Assembly (NCBI RefSeq): GCF_000972845.2
Contig: NW_020852345.1
Span: 288,357 to 352,356, forward strand
Source: Larimichthys crocea
Lineage: Eukaryota > Chordata > Actinopteri > Sciaenidae
Direction: 5' to 3'
Length of the DNA: 64,000 nt
Below the pieces are notes generated by a model. The model made no database searches and was not told where the DNA came from. It saw only the letters and a program-made list of their open reading frames with translations. Positions 1 through 12,200 of this stretch are shown here, piece after piece. The translations under genes and the position numbers were made by a program. How positions within the stretch are numbered: the first letter of the stretch is position 1; each line of letters begins with the position of its first letter.

Positions 1-215
1 TCGCTTACTCCTCTACCTCCACCTCATTCCCTGATGTGTGGAGGAAGTGCAAAGCGTCCACTTCCTCCATGACTGTCTCCATGGAGTTTCAGAAACTGTG
101 GCGTGTTTTGTTTTTTGTGCGTGCTACCAGGTTTTTGAGGTTCTACCGGTAATTCACTGCTGGTATTTCAATGTGTGTGAGTGTCTGTGTGTCTGTGTGT
201 GTGTCAGTGTCTTAC

Positions 216-301
216 CCTCTGTCATACAGAAGACTCTGAGGAAGGCTAGGAGCTGGGCTGAAATGGGGGGTTCATTACAGTGCACAGCAAAGATACAGGA
301 C
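216..301 (-). CDS. setd3: SETD3 exon, substrate-binding domain
   Basis: The exon encodes [20 protein letters not shown] followed by RVFCMTE. The acceptor is ttttcag|GTCC and the donor is GAGG|GTAAG. It completes an Ala codon from the preceding exon and leaves phase 1 for the next exon, which lies outside the window. Confidence 0.92.
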
Positions 302-3300
302 CTGAAAATACAACATATAGAACAAAAGATTAGTAATAAGTCAATAAACATGATAAAACATGTGAGCATGTGCATTGCATGTCACATGTCAAATAGTGTT
401 AGAAGAGCTTACACAACTTATTCAGCACAGAAAGTCTGTAATAAACATTCTGACACTGAAGTGATGATACAAGTATCACTGGACAGTGCACTGTTTCAGT
501 CACATTTCATGCTGCTAGGAGTTTTTGTCTCAATATGGTGAACTATATACATGACCAGTACTTAATGTTATGTGTACAAAATAACTTCCTTAAGTATAAA
601 TAAATAAATAAATAAATGAATAAATAAAAATATATTACCTGTACATAAAACACAGACAACATGAGATCACATTGCTGTTTTTTTTTGTGTATCTCTAAAC
701 TCAATATGAGTGTTGCTGTTGGGAGTATTTGTCAGGTTGGTGAAAGTCAGCAGTGTGACAGAAAATATATGAAACAGTATGATCCAGGATCAGCACAAAC
801 CATTCCACATCATAACATTACACACTGAGGTAATTTGGAAAAGGTCTCTCCTATTTCAGCAAAGTGATCGATGTGGCAATCCGTAGCACAGGGTCAACAT
901 TATTATAGCACACAAACACATTACAGCCACCTCCCCACATCTCCTATTAAATTATCCCTCTGTCCACTGCCATAGCAATACACCATCCAACTCAAGGAAG
1001 TTAAAGCTCTGGAGGAAATGATGTACTCTAATGCAATGTGTGTTTAAAGGTTCTGTAGACTTAGACAAATAAATAGTGAATAGTCAAAGTGCTCCCTTCG
1101 TTCCACTTATCACACTGTTAAAGGAATAAATTGGAAGCAAAGGGAGTGATTTCTGATAATAGCAGCTGCTCAACACAATCTGATGCGCTTTCCTTTGAAA
1201 ATTATCTACGAGCATATCTGTCATTTTAATAGAGCACTAAAGCAACAACGGGTATTGTTTCATTTAATTTCCACTGTTGAGATTTAGACTGTCATCAATA
1301 AGAGATTAAAAGGCGTCTGATTAAAAATGCTGAGAAGAGAATGCTGCATAAAATTAAGGGGCTAATGATAAAATGATTAAGCTTCTTGGTGATGAAAGTG
1401 TTGGGGTGGATCGTAAGTGATACTTGGTGGGAGAGGAAAAAAGAAACCTGCTGCAACATTTATATTATATGTTTCAATTACGCTAAAGAGGGGCTTCATT
1501 TGTTGGAATATCTACTGTTGGAAGAAAACGTGCACTGCGGCTATATAAAGGTGCATGCAGCTAGTGAGGAGCCTGAAGCCCTGCTTGACCCATATTAAAA
1601 GCTTCAGAGTAAAACGCTTCAAGCCTAGTCTGCAGATTGAGTTACTTGCGAGAGCAAACGGTGTGTCTGTTAAGAAGCAGAAAGGAAAGAGGACGGGAAA
1701 ATAAAAAAACTTCTTAACAGTGAGGACAGTTAGACGTACGCTGGGATGCCGGCTCGTGCCAACACTTCGGCCTTCATGGCGTAGAGTCGTTCGCTCTTAC
1801 TGATGCCCAGCTTGATCTTCACTCGGTCATGGGCATTGTCTTGAAAGAAGAAGCCATTGTGGATGACAAACTCAGCATTGGATCTTGTACCATAGAAGAT
1901 GTAGATCTACAGGAAGAAGAAATCATCAGCATCATCACGTCTTAATGGCATGCATTTATGTGGGACTTTCTTTAAGGCAGCATGGAAATAACACACAGTA
2001 TTTTAACACTTTTGAACGATACACTACTTTTGAAGGTGTGTTAGCTTGGTATGATATATACTGTTACTTTCAGAATACATTTGGCTACACAGAAATGCTA
2101 TCAGTTAGCATGTAAGTGGCACTAAACATGTTTCAGGGAAGGTCAATCACATGTTTCATGTACTCATTTCTAAAATACTGTCACACTCACCATGGATGAA
2201 ACAGAACCAGAGATTTACTTTAGCCAGGTTCTATGTTAGCAGTGAACAAAGCTAAGGTAGTTACATAGTAAGAATCAATATTTTAACTTGAACTTTTTTT
2301 GGGGGGGGGGGGGATTTGTCTTTCCAGTGCCCTGTGTTGCAGATCAAATGGCTTCATGTTAGGAAATAAAATTCAAACATTTTATTATATGTGAAGTTTA
2401 CTGGAATGCTGTATTAAATCAGATAGAAATTAAATTTTTCTTTGCTAAGTAAATAGAAGAATACTAATTATTCTAGAGACTTCCTTTTAGGGGTCAGGGA
2501 CTTTGAGCCATGACCTGAATTCTAGCTGTGGCCCTGGTTCCAGTGACATACCGGTTCCATGTTGATGGCACATTACCATAAACCTCCTGTCAAATGTAGA
2601 GAGGTACAATAAAGTAATTAAATTTGATGGATTTCGTGACTCCTCCTGTTCACCTGGATTTTTGGCTTATGTAAAATGAATAAACTGAAGGTGAAGAATA
2701 CAATTCAATGAGAATAATTAGTGTGATTTATGACTCAAAAGGTTTAAATGGTCAAACAATCTTTATTTCAAGCTGCAGACAAAATAAGATAAACATTATA
2801 AAACAAATAAGTCACCCATTACCACCAAAGATATAAATATAATAAGATATAACTTAACATATAAATGTCTCTTCAAAGTGTTTCCGTTGTAGTGTGACCA
2901 GGAGGAGTGACCTCCACCAGTACAACAGTGAAAGCAGAGAGGGAAGCATGTGTGTGCAAAAGAAAAGACCAAAAGAATTAAGTAGAAGTAAGTACACAGC
3001 AGCAGACCATGAATGTCTCTTCACCTGTTCATTCTCCTTGTAGTCCTGCAGTGCCACACACTCACAGCGATCATCCTCCAGGTTGTAGCCAGTGGTGATC
3101 TGCAGACCAACAACTTTTATTAATACAACCTTCACAAGCAGCCAATAAATAGATTTTAAGCTGGTTTTATATTAATTTCCTTCTAGGATTGTGTGCTCGT
3201 ACGCTTGTCTGTGATCTGCTTTTTTTTTTTTTTTTACAAAATTTAACAACTGAATGAACATCCTCCAAGACTGGTGATTCCATAATTTTTGCCAGGGGTT

Positions 3301-6300
3301 TTATGTTGTATTGTATGACAGCAGTCAAAGTTCTGTGAGTGTGAGATAAAAACTTTACCAGTCCATTTGTGTGGTTACACATGTCCCAGAGGGGGATGAG
3401 GGCCAGAGTGACCCGGCTGCCATCCACAGTAGGGATCTGGTTCTGACGGGTCATCACAGACGACACCGCCCACCTGTCACATACAATCAACCAATCACTG
3501 TTTGTTACAGGTTTACTCCATGGATGTTCTACACAAAGCAGGTTTTACTTCATAAAAGCAGAAGGACATTCATTAACTCTAACACTGGGATTGCCAAAGA
3601 GACACAAGGCTTGCATCAGACAAGGATGGAGAGAGAAGGAAGGAGGAAGAGAAGGAGAGTAAAGGGTGAACAGAGCAGAGAAGGAAAGAGGAGGAAGATT
3701 GGAGGGGGACAGATAGAAAAAATAATTAATCACTTTCTTATCTCCTTTTTTATAACTGAGTTTAATTAAGAATTCTGCTTTATTACTACTTGGGTGTTGT
3801 GTTTTATATTCTTGGCTCTTATCTTCATCAGTTATGGTAACATTGCACTCACCAAGTTAGTTGGTGAAAAAAGTAATTGCTTCAATAAAGTTAGATGGAC
3901 CAAGAAACAGACAGAAAGCATCTAAAGAGGTGAGAAAGCGTTCATCTAAGAAACACAAAGGAATCTGAATGGAACCACACACTCCAAAATGTGACTGTTG
4001 TACATCATTTTATGGTTCCTCTACACCAGGGGTCGGCAAATAAGTTTGGACATGGGCCAATTTTTTTTCTGACAATTCCATCGCGGGCCATGAACATGCT
4101 TTCCTACTGGAAAAAAAAGTTTTTCTATTTTTTCTATTATTAAAAATAAATAAGGGTTATTTAACTTTAAAAATGCATTTAATTTAATTTAAAACATCAA
4201 TTTGCTTCTATGTGCTGTTTTTACGCCCACTGCTGCATCTCCTGGCGTCTGTCATGAAACAGGCAACCTACCCTAGCAACCTGCCGTAACTAACGTATAC
4301 AATTGCCAGTGTTTTATGTTTTGGATGCTGTGGAAATCATTAGCTAAAGATTGCTAGCTATCGATGCAAAATTACGTTGTCAAAAGCCATGAAAAGAAAA
4401 GCTGATTCCAAATACAGGACCAGTCTGCATTTATTAATGCCAAGCCAACGTGTCTCATTTGCAACGAGGTTGTTGCAGTTTGTGAAGAATACAATATTAG
4501 AAGACACCACGAGACAAAGCATGGCCACTTCAAAAACACACATCCTCTCGGGACAGAGGTGCAAACACAGAAAATTAAATCCTTGGAGGCTGGATATGCA
4601 CACAGCAGCATCTTTCTTAATTCAGGAGCAGCGCAGTAGCTCAGCAGGAGCAGCGCAGATCTGTTTCCCCATGCCGCTGATGTGCATTCGCATTTTTTAA
4701 TTAGGCTATTTGATATTTGAGCCGACCTTGTTTGTTTTTTTATTTTATTTAATGAAACATATTTGTTCACGTTGTCCGTTACAAGAGGGCCACAGGACAC
4801 TTATTTTCCACAGGTTACAGCGCACGCACGTGCCAATTAGTGTTCCAACCTGTGCGTCAAGTAAAGAGGCTGCAAGGATGTTCTGGCTGCTGTTTTGTCA
4901 TGTTACTTATCAGCTACTTTTCAATAAATGTTGTGAAATCTGTGGAATTGTTGTATTTTTGACAGAAAACATAAGGTTTAAAAGATATATAAAAAAAGAA
5001 AAATATTTTAAAATAAATCAACGTCATCTAGCGGGCCAGATATAATTGATGGTGGGCCACTTTTGGCCCGCGGGCCGCTAATTGCAGACCCCTGCTCTAC
5101 ACTAAGTTAATAAGCACGAGTATACAGCGCAGCACATGCATGCATACACACAGACCCATGCCCCAGAACAATTTGAAGGTGATCTGGGTTGCTACGGAGC
5201 TTTTATCACCCAGTGTTGCCCTATGTTTGAACAGCAACCCCTTTCTAATACCACTAACTTAGGGCTGCACGATATAGCCTGTAACCAATATCTCGATATT
5301 TTTAAGCTATATCGCGATACACGATATATATCTCGATATTTTTGTTGTTGTTGTTTTGTATTGTTTATTTCTAACAAATAATAATGTCATTATTACCTTG
5401 ATAGCATTGTCATATTTTTTATAAATTTTTAATATATTTCATAATGTACATATGAGCACTGAAGCAGTGCAGGATCATACTTGGCTTATGAGACACACTT
5501 TTTTAAATCACATTTTAACCATTCTTCATATTTTATAAATAAACCTTTAATAAATTTAACACCCACGTCTTATTTTGAAAACCGGAAGTGTCCACACGCT
5601 GCAGTAAGCTCGCGCTGACTTTCCCAGTTTTCTCAAAGTATTTGACATAAAGTCGCAATAAGGGCGCACTTGAAAATATTGGAGCAGCTGACGTGACCAC
5701 GCGAAAACGAGAGACGGCTGGCGTGACCGCAGTTGTTTTTCTTCGGAACCAAGTCGTCCGTCTCCATGTTCAATTAATTCGCTCGGGCTCTTCACTTCTC
5801 TCCTCACCTGATACAAAAAGTACGCATGCGCGCAGGGGATTTTTCTGGGTGGGCGGGGAAGTGTGCTGCGTGCTGTGAGCAGCACCAGGAGTGACACAGG
5901 CAAAACTCCGAGAATTAAATGCTGACGGCTTAAAACATTTACGTGACAAGTACTCGATGGTCGCGATATAGTCATTTCATACATCTCACGTAGAACAAGC
6001 CGCGATATATCGAGTATATTCGATATATTGCCCACCCCTACACTGACTGTTTCCGTATTGCTTATGAATCAGTTGTAATATTTAAAAATGAATTCATGGT
6101 CAACATGCTGCCAAACGCTACTCAGAAAGGGTTCCCATAGTGTGGCTGAGCTGGCAGTGGATTTTCTGACTCTTTAATCACTTCATATGTTTTCCACATT
6201 GTTTGCCACATAAGACATTGAGCTGGCAGTGAGAGTAAGTACAGAACAGTTTCATTTGTTATTCTTGTAAGAAGACAAAGGTAAATGTTCAAATATGAAT

Positions 6301-9131
6301 AATAGTACTCTCACAGTCTTTTTTCCCCACGATTGTTTGGTTAGACAGTAATTGAGTGTGCCTGAAAGCACATACTATGTTATTCACCGTGCTTATTCTT
6401 CTGCTTATTGAGTATGCCTGAAAGCGCACACTATATTTTATCCACCGCACTTATTGAGTGTGCCTGAAAGAGCACTCTTTAAAATCTCTCGGGCTTATTG
6501 AGTGTGCCTGAAAGCACACACTATATGTTATCCACCGCGCCTATTCCTCCGCTTATTATTGAATGTGCCTGAAAGAGCACACTATATGTTATCCACCATA
6601 CTTATTGAGTGTGCCTGAAAGCGCACACTATATGTTATCCACCGCACTATTGTTATCCTAAGTCTTTATTATTAGTGTGGATGCCCAGAGGCAAACATAA
6701 AAAAAATACCACCAGATGCAGCTCATTCAGGACATTCCGGCTAGTACTTTACAGATCTCTACTATTAATACTGTACAAATTATTAAACATTTTGTACAAT
6801 TTTCCCATCATAAGGATGCATAGGAAATCCTCGATTACAGCGTGTGACGTCACAGGTGAGAGAACAGCTAACACGTCCGTCAAAAAATAAAACATACCAG
6901 CCTCAACGGGCCGCAAATGTGGCGCTACAGACATGATTTACCAAAATGAAAATTCGAGGTGGTCGCAGTGATAACACTGTTGAAGCTGTCTCTGTTATAG
7001 TTTTGGCTCGCTACGCGCTAATTGATCGAGTACGCCCCTCCACAGCCTCATTCACTCCCATGTTATTTGGAGCAGAGATCTTTCCGGAAGGAGGAGGGAG
7101 CACCTCTGCTCTACAGCTCCTACAGCCAAAATTTATACAATTTTCGCCTGAAACTTGGCACAGACATGCTCCACGAGACGAGCATTCTTCTGGGGCCTCA
7201 TGTACAAAGCATGCGTACGCACAAAAAAGGGGCGTACGTCCTTTTCCATACTCACGTTTAAATGTATCAAACGTGAAATGATCGTAGAAATGTGCGTGCC
7301 CCACACCGATTTCATAGCTGTCGTACGCATGTTTCTACAGCTATTGTTCCTTTGGCGACACTTAGAGGTGACGCTGGGAAACTGTTAATAATGTAAAAAC
7401 AAGTAGTCATCAGAGTGATGTGCACATCAGAGACACACTTATGAACAATTAACACACCCACATGTTTGCAATTATATAGGTGAATATAAAAGCATGCGCA
7501 ATGTGATGAAGAAAATTATATTAACAAAGACAGCGTTAGCGTTGTTAGAGGACCTTGCAAATGGTGCAATCCGCCGTGAGTGATTTAAGGAACGCAAGGA
7601 TTTACTTGCAAACAATGATAATTGGCTCATAAGACGATTTCGGTTACAAAGGCCAGTGTTACTGGAGTTGTGCACAGAGCTGCGGCCGGCCCTAGAGCGC
7701 AACAGGGGCCGGCGGGCCGGCTGCCTGACTACGCTGGGGTTCCTGGCAACAGGGGCATTCCAGCGGGAGCTGGCCGATCAGTCAGGAGTGTGCCAGTCAA
7801 CCCTGAGCCAAGCCATGCCAGCTGTGTGGTACGGAATCATCCGAATGTCTTCCTGGTACATTAGATTCCCATACAATGCTGTTCAACAGGCCGGCATTAA
7901 AGCGCAATTTGCAGCGAGAGTCGGTTTCCCTAATGTAATCGGAGCTATTGACTGCACACACATTGCTATCAAAGCGCCATTACAGGATGAATTTGTTTAT
8001 GTAAGTAGCAAACATTTTCATTCCATCAATGTTCAAATCATATGTGATGCGCAAATGCAGCTAACTAACATCGTGGCAAGGTGGCCTGGTTCAACGCACG
8101 ACTCATTCATTAAGACCAACAGCATGGTTGGGAACAGGCTGGAGGCTGGCACAGTGCGCGATGGGTGGCTTCTGGGTGAGTAATTAAACGAATAAACTCT
8201 TTACTTACCCAGAAGCCACCCATCGCGCACCGTGCCAGTGTGCCAATGCACATTTGGGCATGTGCACATTCAAATATTATGTTTTTGGTTTTCTTTATTT
8301 TCTGCTGGTGAAATAAGAGCTGCAGAGCTTTCTAACAAGCCCTGATTGTCTTCCTGTGTTCAGTATTCTTGTCAGTAAAAGCGGCGTAAAATGTCAGCCG
8401 CAGCGCCACACCTGTTCACACCTGTGTGTGCGCAGCATGGATCCCACGGCATTTACAGCCTCACACACACGCTCCCACTCACATCTTTTTTTGGGTCATA
8501 TTTATCCCTGTTGACAGGGTACCAAACAGAATCTCCACTTCATTCACTAGAATCTTTAGCTCAGACTCTAACCCTTTGTTCATTGCGTTATCTGAACGGA
8601 CAAAGAGGTGAATTTCAGGTCGAGGGCCTATTTAAATAGATTTGCATATGTAAATGGGGCAAAAGCCGAGTGGCGGCCATTTTAGCCGTTATTGGCATTT
8701 AATTTGAACTTGCCTGTCTAAAATGACAGACAGAGACAGCAGAACAGCTAGCGTGTTAACGCTAGCTGTAAAGACATGCTATTTGCCATAGACATATATA
8801 CATAGACGCTGCATTGAGCGGGTTGGTCGTTGGTCGCGATACGTCAACGGGTCCGCCATATTAGATAAGGCAGATCTGCCCGTAAACTAATACAAGGAAA
8901 TGGACTGTACTTCATAAAGCGCCTTTCTACAAAGTTCTTTAAGTTAATGTCTCTTATACACCCATTCACACACACACACTAATATATCTGGGAAGCAAAC
9001 AGGCACCGAAAACAACGTATGTAACTTTTAAAGTGATGATTATAAATGTTTACTCCTTATGTAAGCACCAAACCAACGTATGTATTTTTCTAATGCTGAG
9101 TGTTTACAGCTACTAATGTGTAACACTTAAC

Positions 9132-9200
<69 letters not shown>

Positions 9201-12200
9201 ATATCTATATAAATATATCTATATAATTCATCTACATTTAGACACTGATTAAATGTTATATAAATATTTCATATTTATCATCACAGAACAGTGTTACCCA
9301 CATTAGTAGCTGTAAACATCAGCATTAGAAAAAATCATACGTTGGTTTGGGCTTACATAGGAGTAAACATTTATAATCATCACTTTAAAAGTTACATACA
9401 TTGTTTTTGGTGCCTGTTTGTTTCCCAGATATATTAGTGTGTGTGTGAATGGGTGTTGAGACATTAACTTAAAACACTTTGTAGAAAGGCGCTTTATGAA
9501 GTTCAGTCCATTTACTTGTATTAGTTTACGGGCAGATCTGCCTTATCCAATATGGCGGCGACGTCGACCTACGATTCAGTGCTCAAGCGGCGTCTATGTA
9601 TATTGTCTATGCTAGTTGCTAACATTAACGACCAATGCTAAAATTAGTGGTAATTGCTAGCACGTCAGCACTAGCAATGCTAATGCCAATGCTAACAGCT
9701 AATGCTCCTGTGTCTAAATAAACTATTAAAAATGACTATTTGAGGTAGCTTTTGAATACAGACCCCCGGCAACAGCCCACTCGTCACTCTCAAAATTTCT
9801 GCAGGAATTTTCCGTACTGAATTTACTGAGCATGTCAGTATAATGTATGGAGAGTCAGGCACAAATGTCTTTAGACATTCTTTCTAGAAATTTTGTAGTG
9901 TTATTAGATTATTAGATATATTTATTATTATATTATTATTATTATTAGTATTATTATTAGATTATATTATCAATATGAAGCTATGCTGGAATAAACCAGA
10001 TTTATCATTTGCATCTGCACCAGTATATAGGTAAAATTTTTGTAGAGGATGATGTGAACATTCTAAATATGGGCCCATTCTGTACGCACACACACACTGA
10101 CCTGTAGTCATCAAATGTAAAGCTGTCCTTCAGGGGCAGTTTGCTGGCTGCTGGATGAGTCTAGGGATAAAATAGTGGATGGAGAAAAAATGGAGAGGGA
10201 AGAAAAAACACAAATTAGAATGAAGAATTTCATTATGCAGGTATGCTGGAGGGGGGCTGCCTGACAGGGACGCCTAACAAGAAGGACTGGGAGTAGGGGG
10301 CCACCGCTGGGGCGCGCCTATATGTGTGTGTAAGTATGTGTGGTCCGTTAGTGCAGTGTGACACTCGGCCCCCCCCACATACATCAATGTCAAGTTAATT
10401 TGTTGTGGCCAGCAGCCGTCATAAATCTGCCTCATCAATTTGGACCTGAAACAGTGTGTGTCTATGTGTGTGCTGGACAGTGTGTGTCCACTGATGCCAA
10501 AATCTCCTTTTAAAGCCACAGCTGCCATCTACAGGCACCATTTACAGGCAAGACAGAGACAGAGAGACAGACAGAAAGACAGACAGAGAGACAGACAGAG
10601 AGAGAGAGAATATGCGAATGGAAAGTGTGTGTGTGAGAGAGAGACAGAGAGAGTGTATATGCGAATGGCAAGCGTGTGTGTGTGAGAGAGAGAGTGTGTA
10701 TGTGTGTGTGTGTGCGAGAGAGAGAAAGAGTGTGTGTGAGTGAGAAAGAGAGTGAGAACACAATGAATAAAAGAGATGGAGGGGAATGAAATGGAAGGAG
10801 TGAGAAGATGAGAGGTAGCGAGGTTCACTGTATCAGTGATGTATGTCAGCTGTACGAACATAAATGAACTGATCTTATCATTTCATATACTGATATGCTG
10901 TTTGTCATTTTGGCCCTCAAGTGACCATGAAGCAAGGCTGACTGTTTTCCAATGCCATGCATTGGGCATTGTGACAAACACGACGTCCACGCTTTCCTGG
11001 TTTCTATTTCACACAGATTTCTGTGGGTGTGGTCGAATAGTCAAAAAATGACCTCCTAAATCCTTTCCTAAGCACTTTTCCTTGACCAGATGAGAAGGAG
11101 AATTCATAAGGACTAAGGAGAAGACGTCCACGGTGTTTGGAGAATCCGACTGCTCTTACACTAGACTACGTCATTATAACGGCGATTGTTATTGATGTGA
11201 TCTGTGGTAAGACTACAAAGTTCAGAAGATGGACAACAAAACACTAATCTGAGATACTTACTAGATACTCCTGTGTGCACTGACCGTGTTGTTTCATGCA
11301 GGAAATATAAACATGGACAATTCGGTGAAAAATGTGACTTCATTATCAACGTTAGAATTCAAATAATAAATTAATATTGTCCACCTGTCACACTGAGAAT
11401 GGTTGCTCACCCTCCTGTCCACTCACATATAACCTTAGCAAGTTATGGCAAAAGATACAGTCCCTGACAAAAGTCTTGTCACTTATCCATTTTGTAGTGA
11501 CTTAATTCATCCATTGGTTTTAGAAATGGCTCATATGAAAGCTAAAACCCTCCCAAATTATGTTTAATGTACTAAAATAAATTTGCTTCACAGAAGAAAG
11601 ATTGATTATTCAATGAACACAGAAAGGTCAGATTTTGGCAAGACAAAAGTTTTGTCGCCTACAGAGAATAATGTGAAAATTGAACAAATAATTTACTTCA
11701 AATACAAAAATATGTTGCATAACATCAGTGAATTAAGTAGTGGTGCTGTGAGATCCATATTTAATATCTTGTATGACTTCCATGAGCTTGAAGGACTGCA
11801 TCCATGCGGTTCGGCAATGATTCCTACAAATTATTGATGAAATCATCAGGAATAGCAAAGAAAGCAGTCTTACATGCCTCCCAGAGTTCATCAAGATTAT
11901 TTGGTTTCGTCTTCCATGCTTCCTCTTTCATTCTACCCCAGACATGCTCAATGATGTTCATGTCTGGTGACTGGGCTGGCCAGTCCTGAAGCACCTTGAT
12001 CTTCGTCGCCTTGAGGAACTTTGATGTAGAGATGGAAGTATGCGATGGAGCACCATCCTGCTGCAAAATTTGATCCCTTTTATGGTTGGGAATGTAAGAG
12101 GTAGCTAATACTTATATTTTAGGCTATTGATATTGCCTTCCACCCTGCAAATCTCTCGCACACCCTCATACTGGATGTAACCCCAGACCATGATTTTTCC

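Larger units (their letters stand above)
7192..8660 (+). mobile_element. PIF/Harbinger transposon, decayed
   Basis: The left end GGGGCCTCATGTACAAAG plus gcgtacgcac matches Harbinger inverted repeats of fish. Inside are a plus-strand DDE transposase relic and a minus-strand Myb/SANT-like relic, the usual two-gene arrangement. The matching right inverted repeat was not found, so the right edge is approximate and probably truncated. Confidence 0.75.

Noticed and set aside
1..60. Possible next SETD3 exon at the left edge (minus strand reads GNEVEVEE, stop)
   Set aside because: The resemblance to the expected SETD3 sequence is too weak and the phase does not fit.
38..541. 167-codon plus-strand frame
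   Set aside because: It overlaps the antisense of a SETD3 exon and a GT tract and resembles nothing known.
3371..3769. 132-codon plus-strand frame
   Set aside because: It is antisense to the SETD3 exon at 3359-3473 and then runs into purine-rich DNA.
6350..6660. Possible CRISPR-like array
   Set aside because: Units are imperfect, spacing is irregular, there are no unique spacers of constant length, and the genome is vertebrate.
10529..10861. Overlapping minus-strand frames rich in Ser-Leu-His-Thr
   Set aside because: They are translations of GA/GT microsatellite in all frames, with no gene-like composition.
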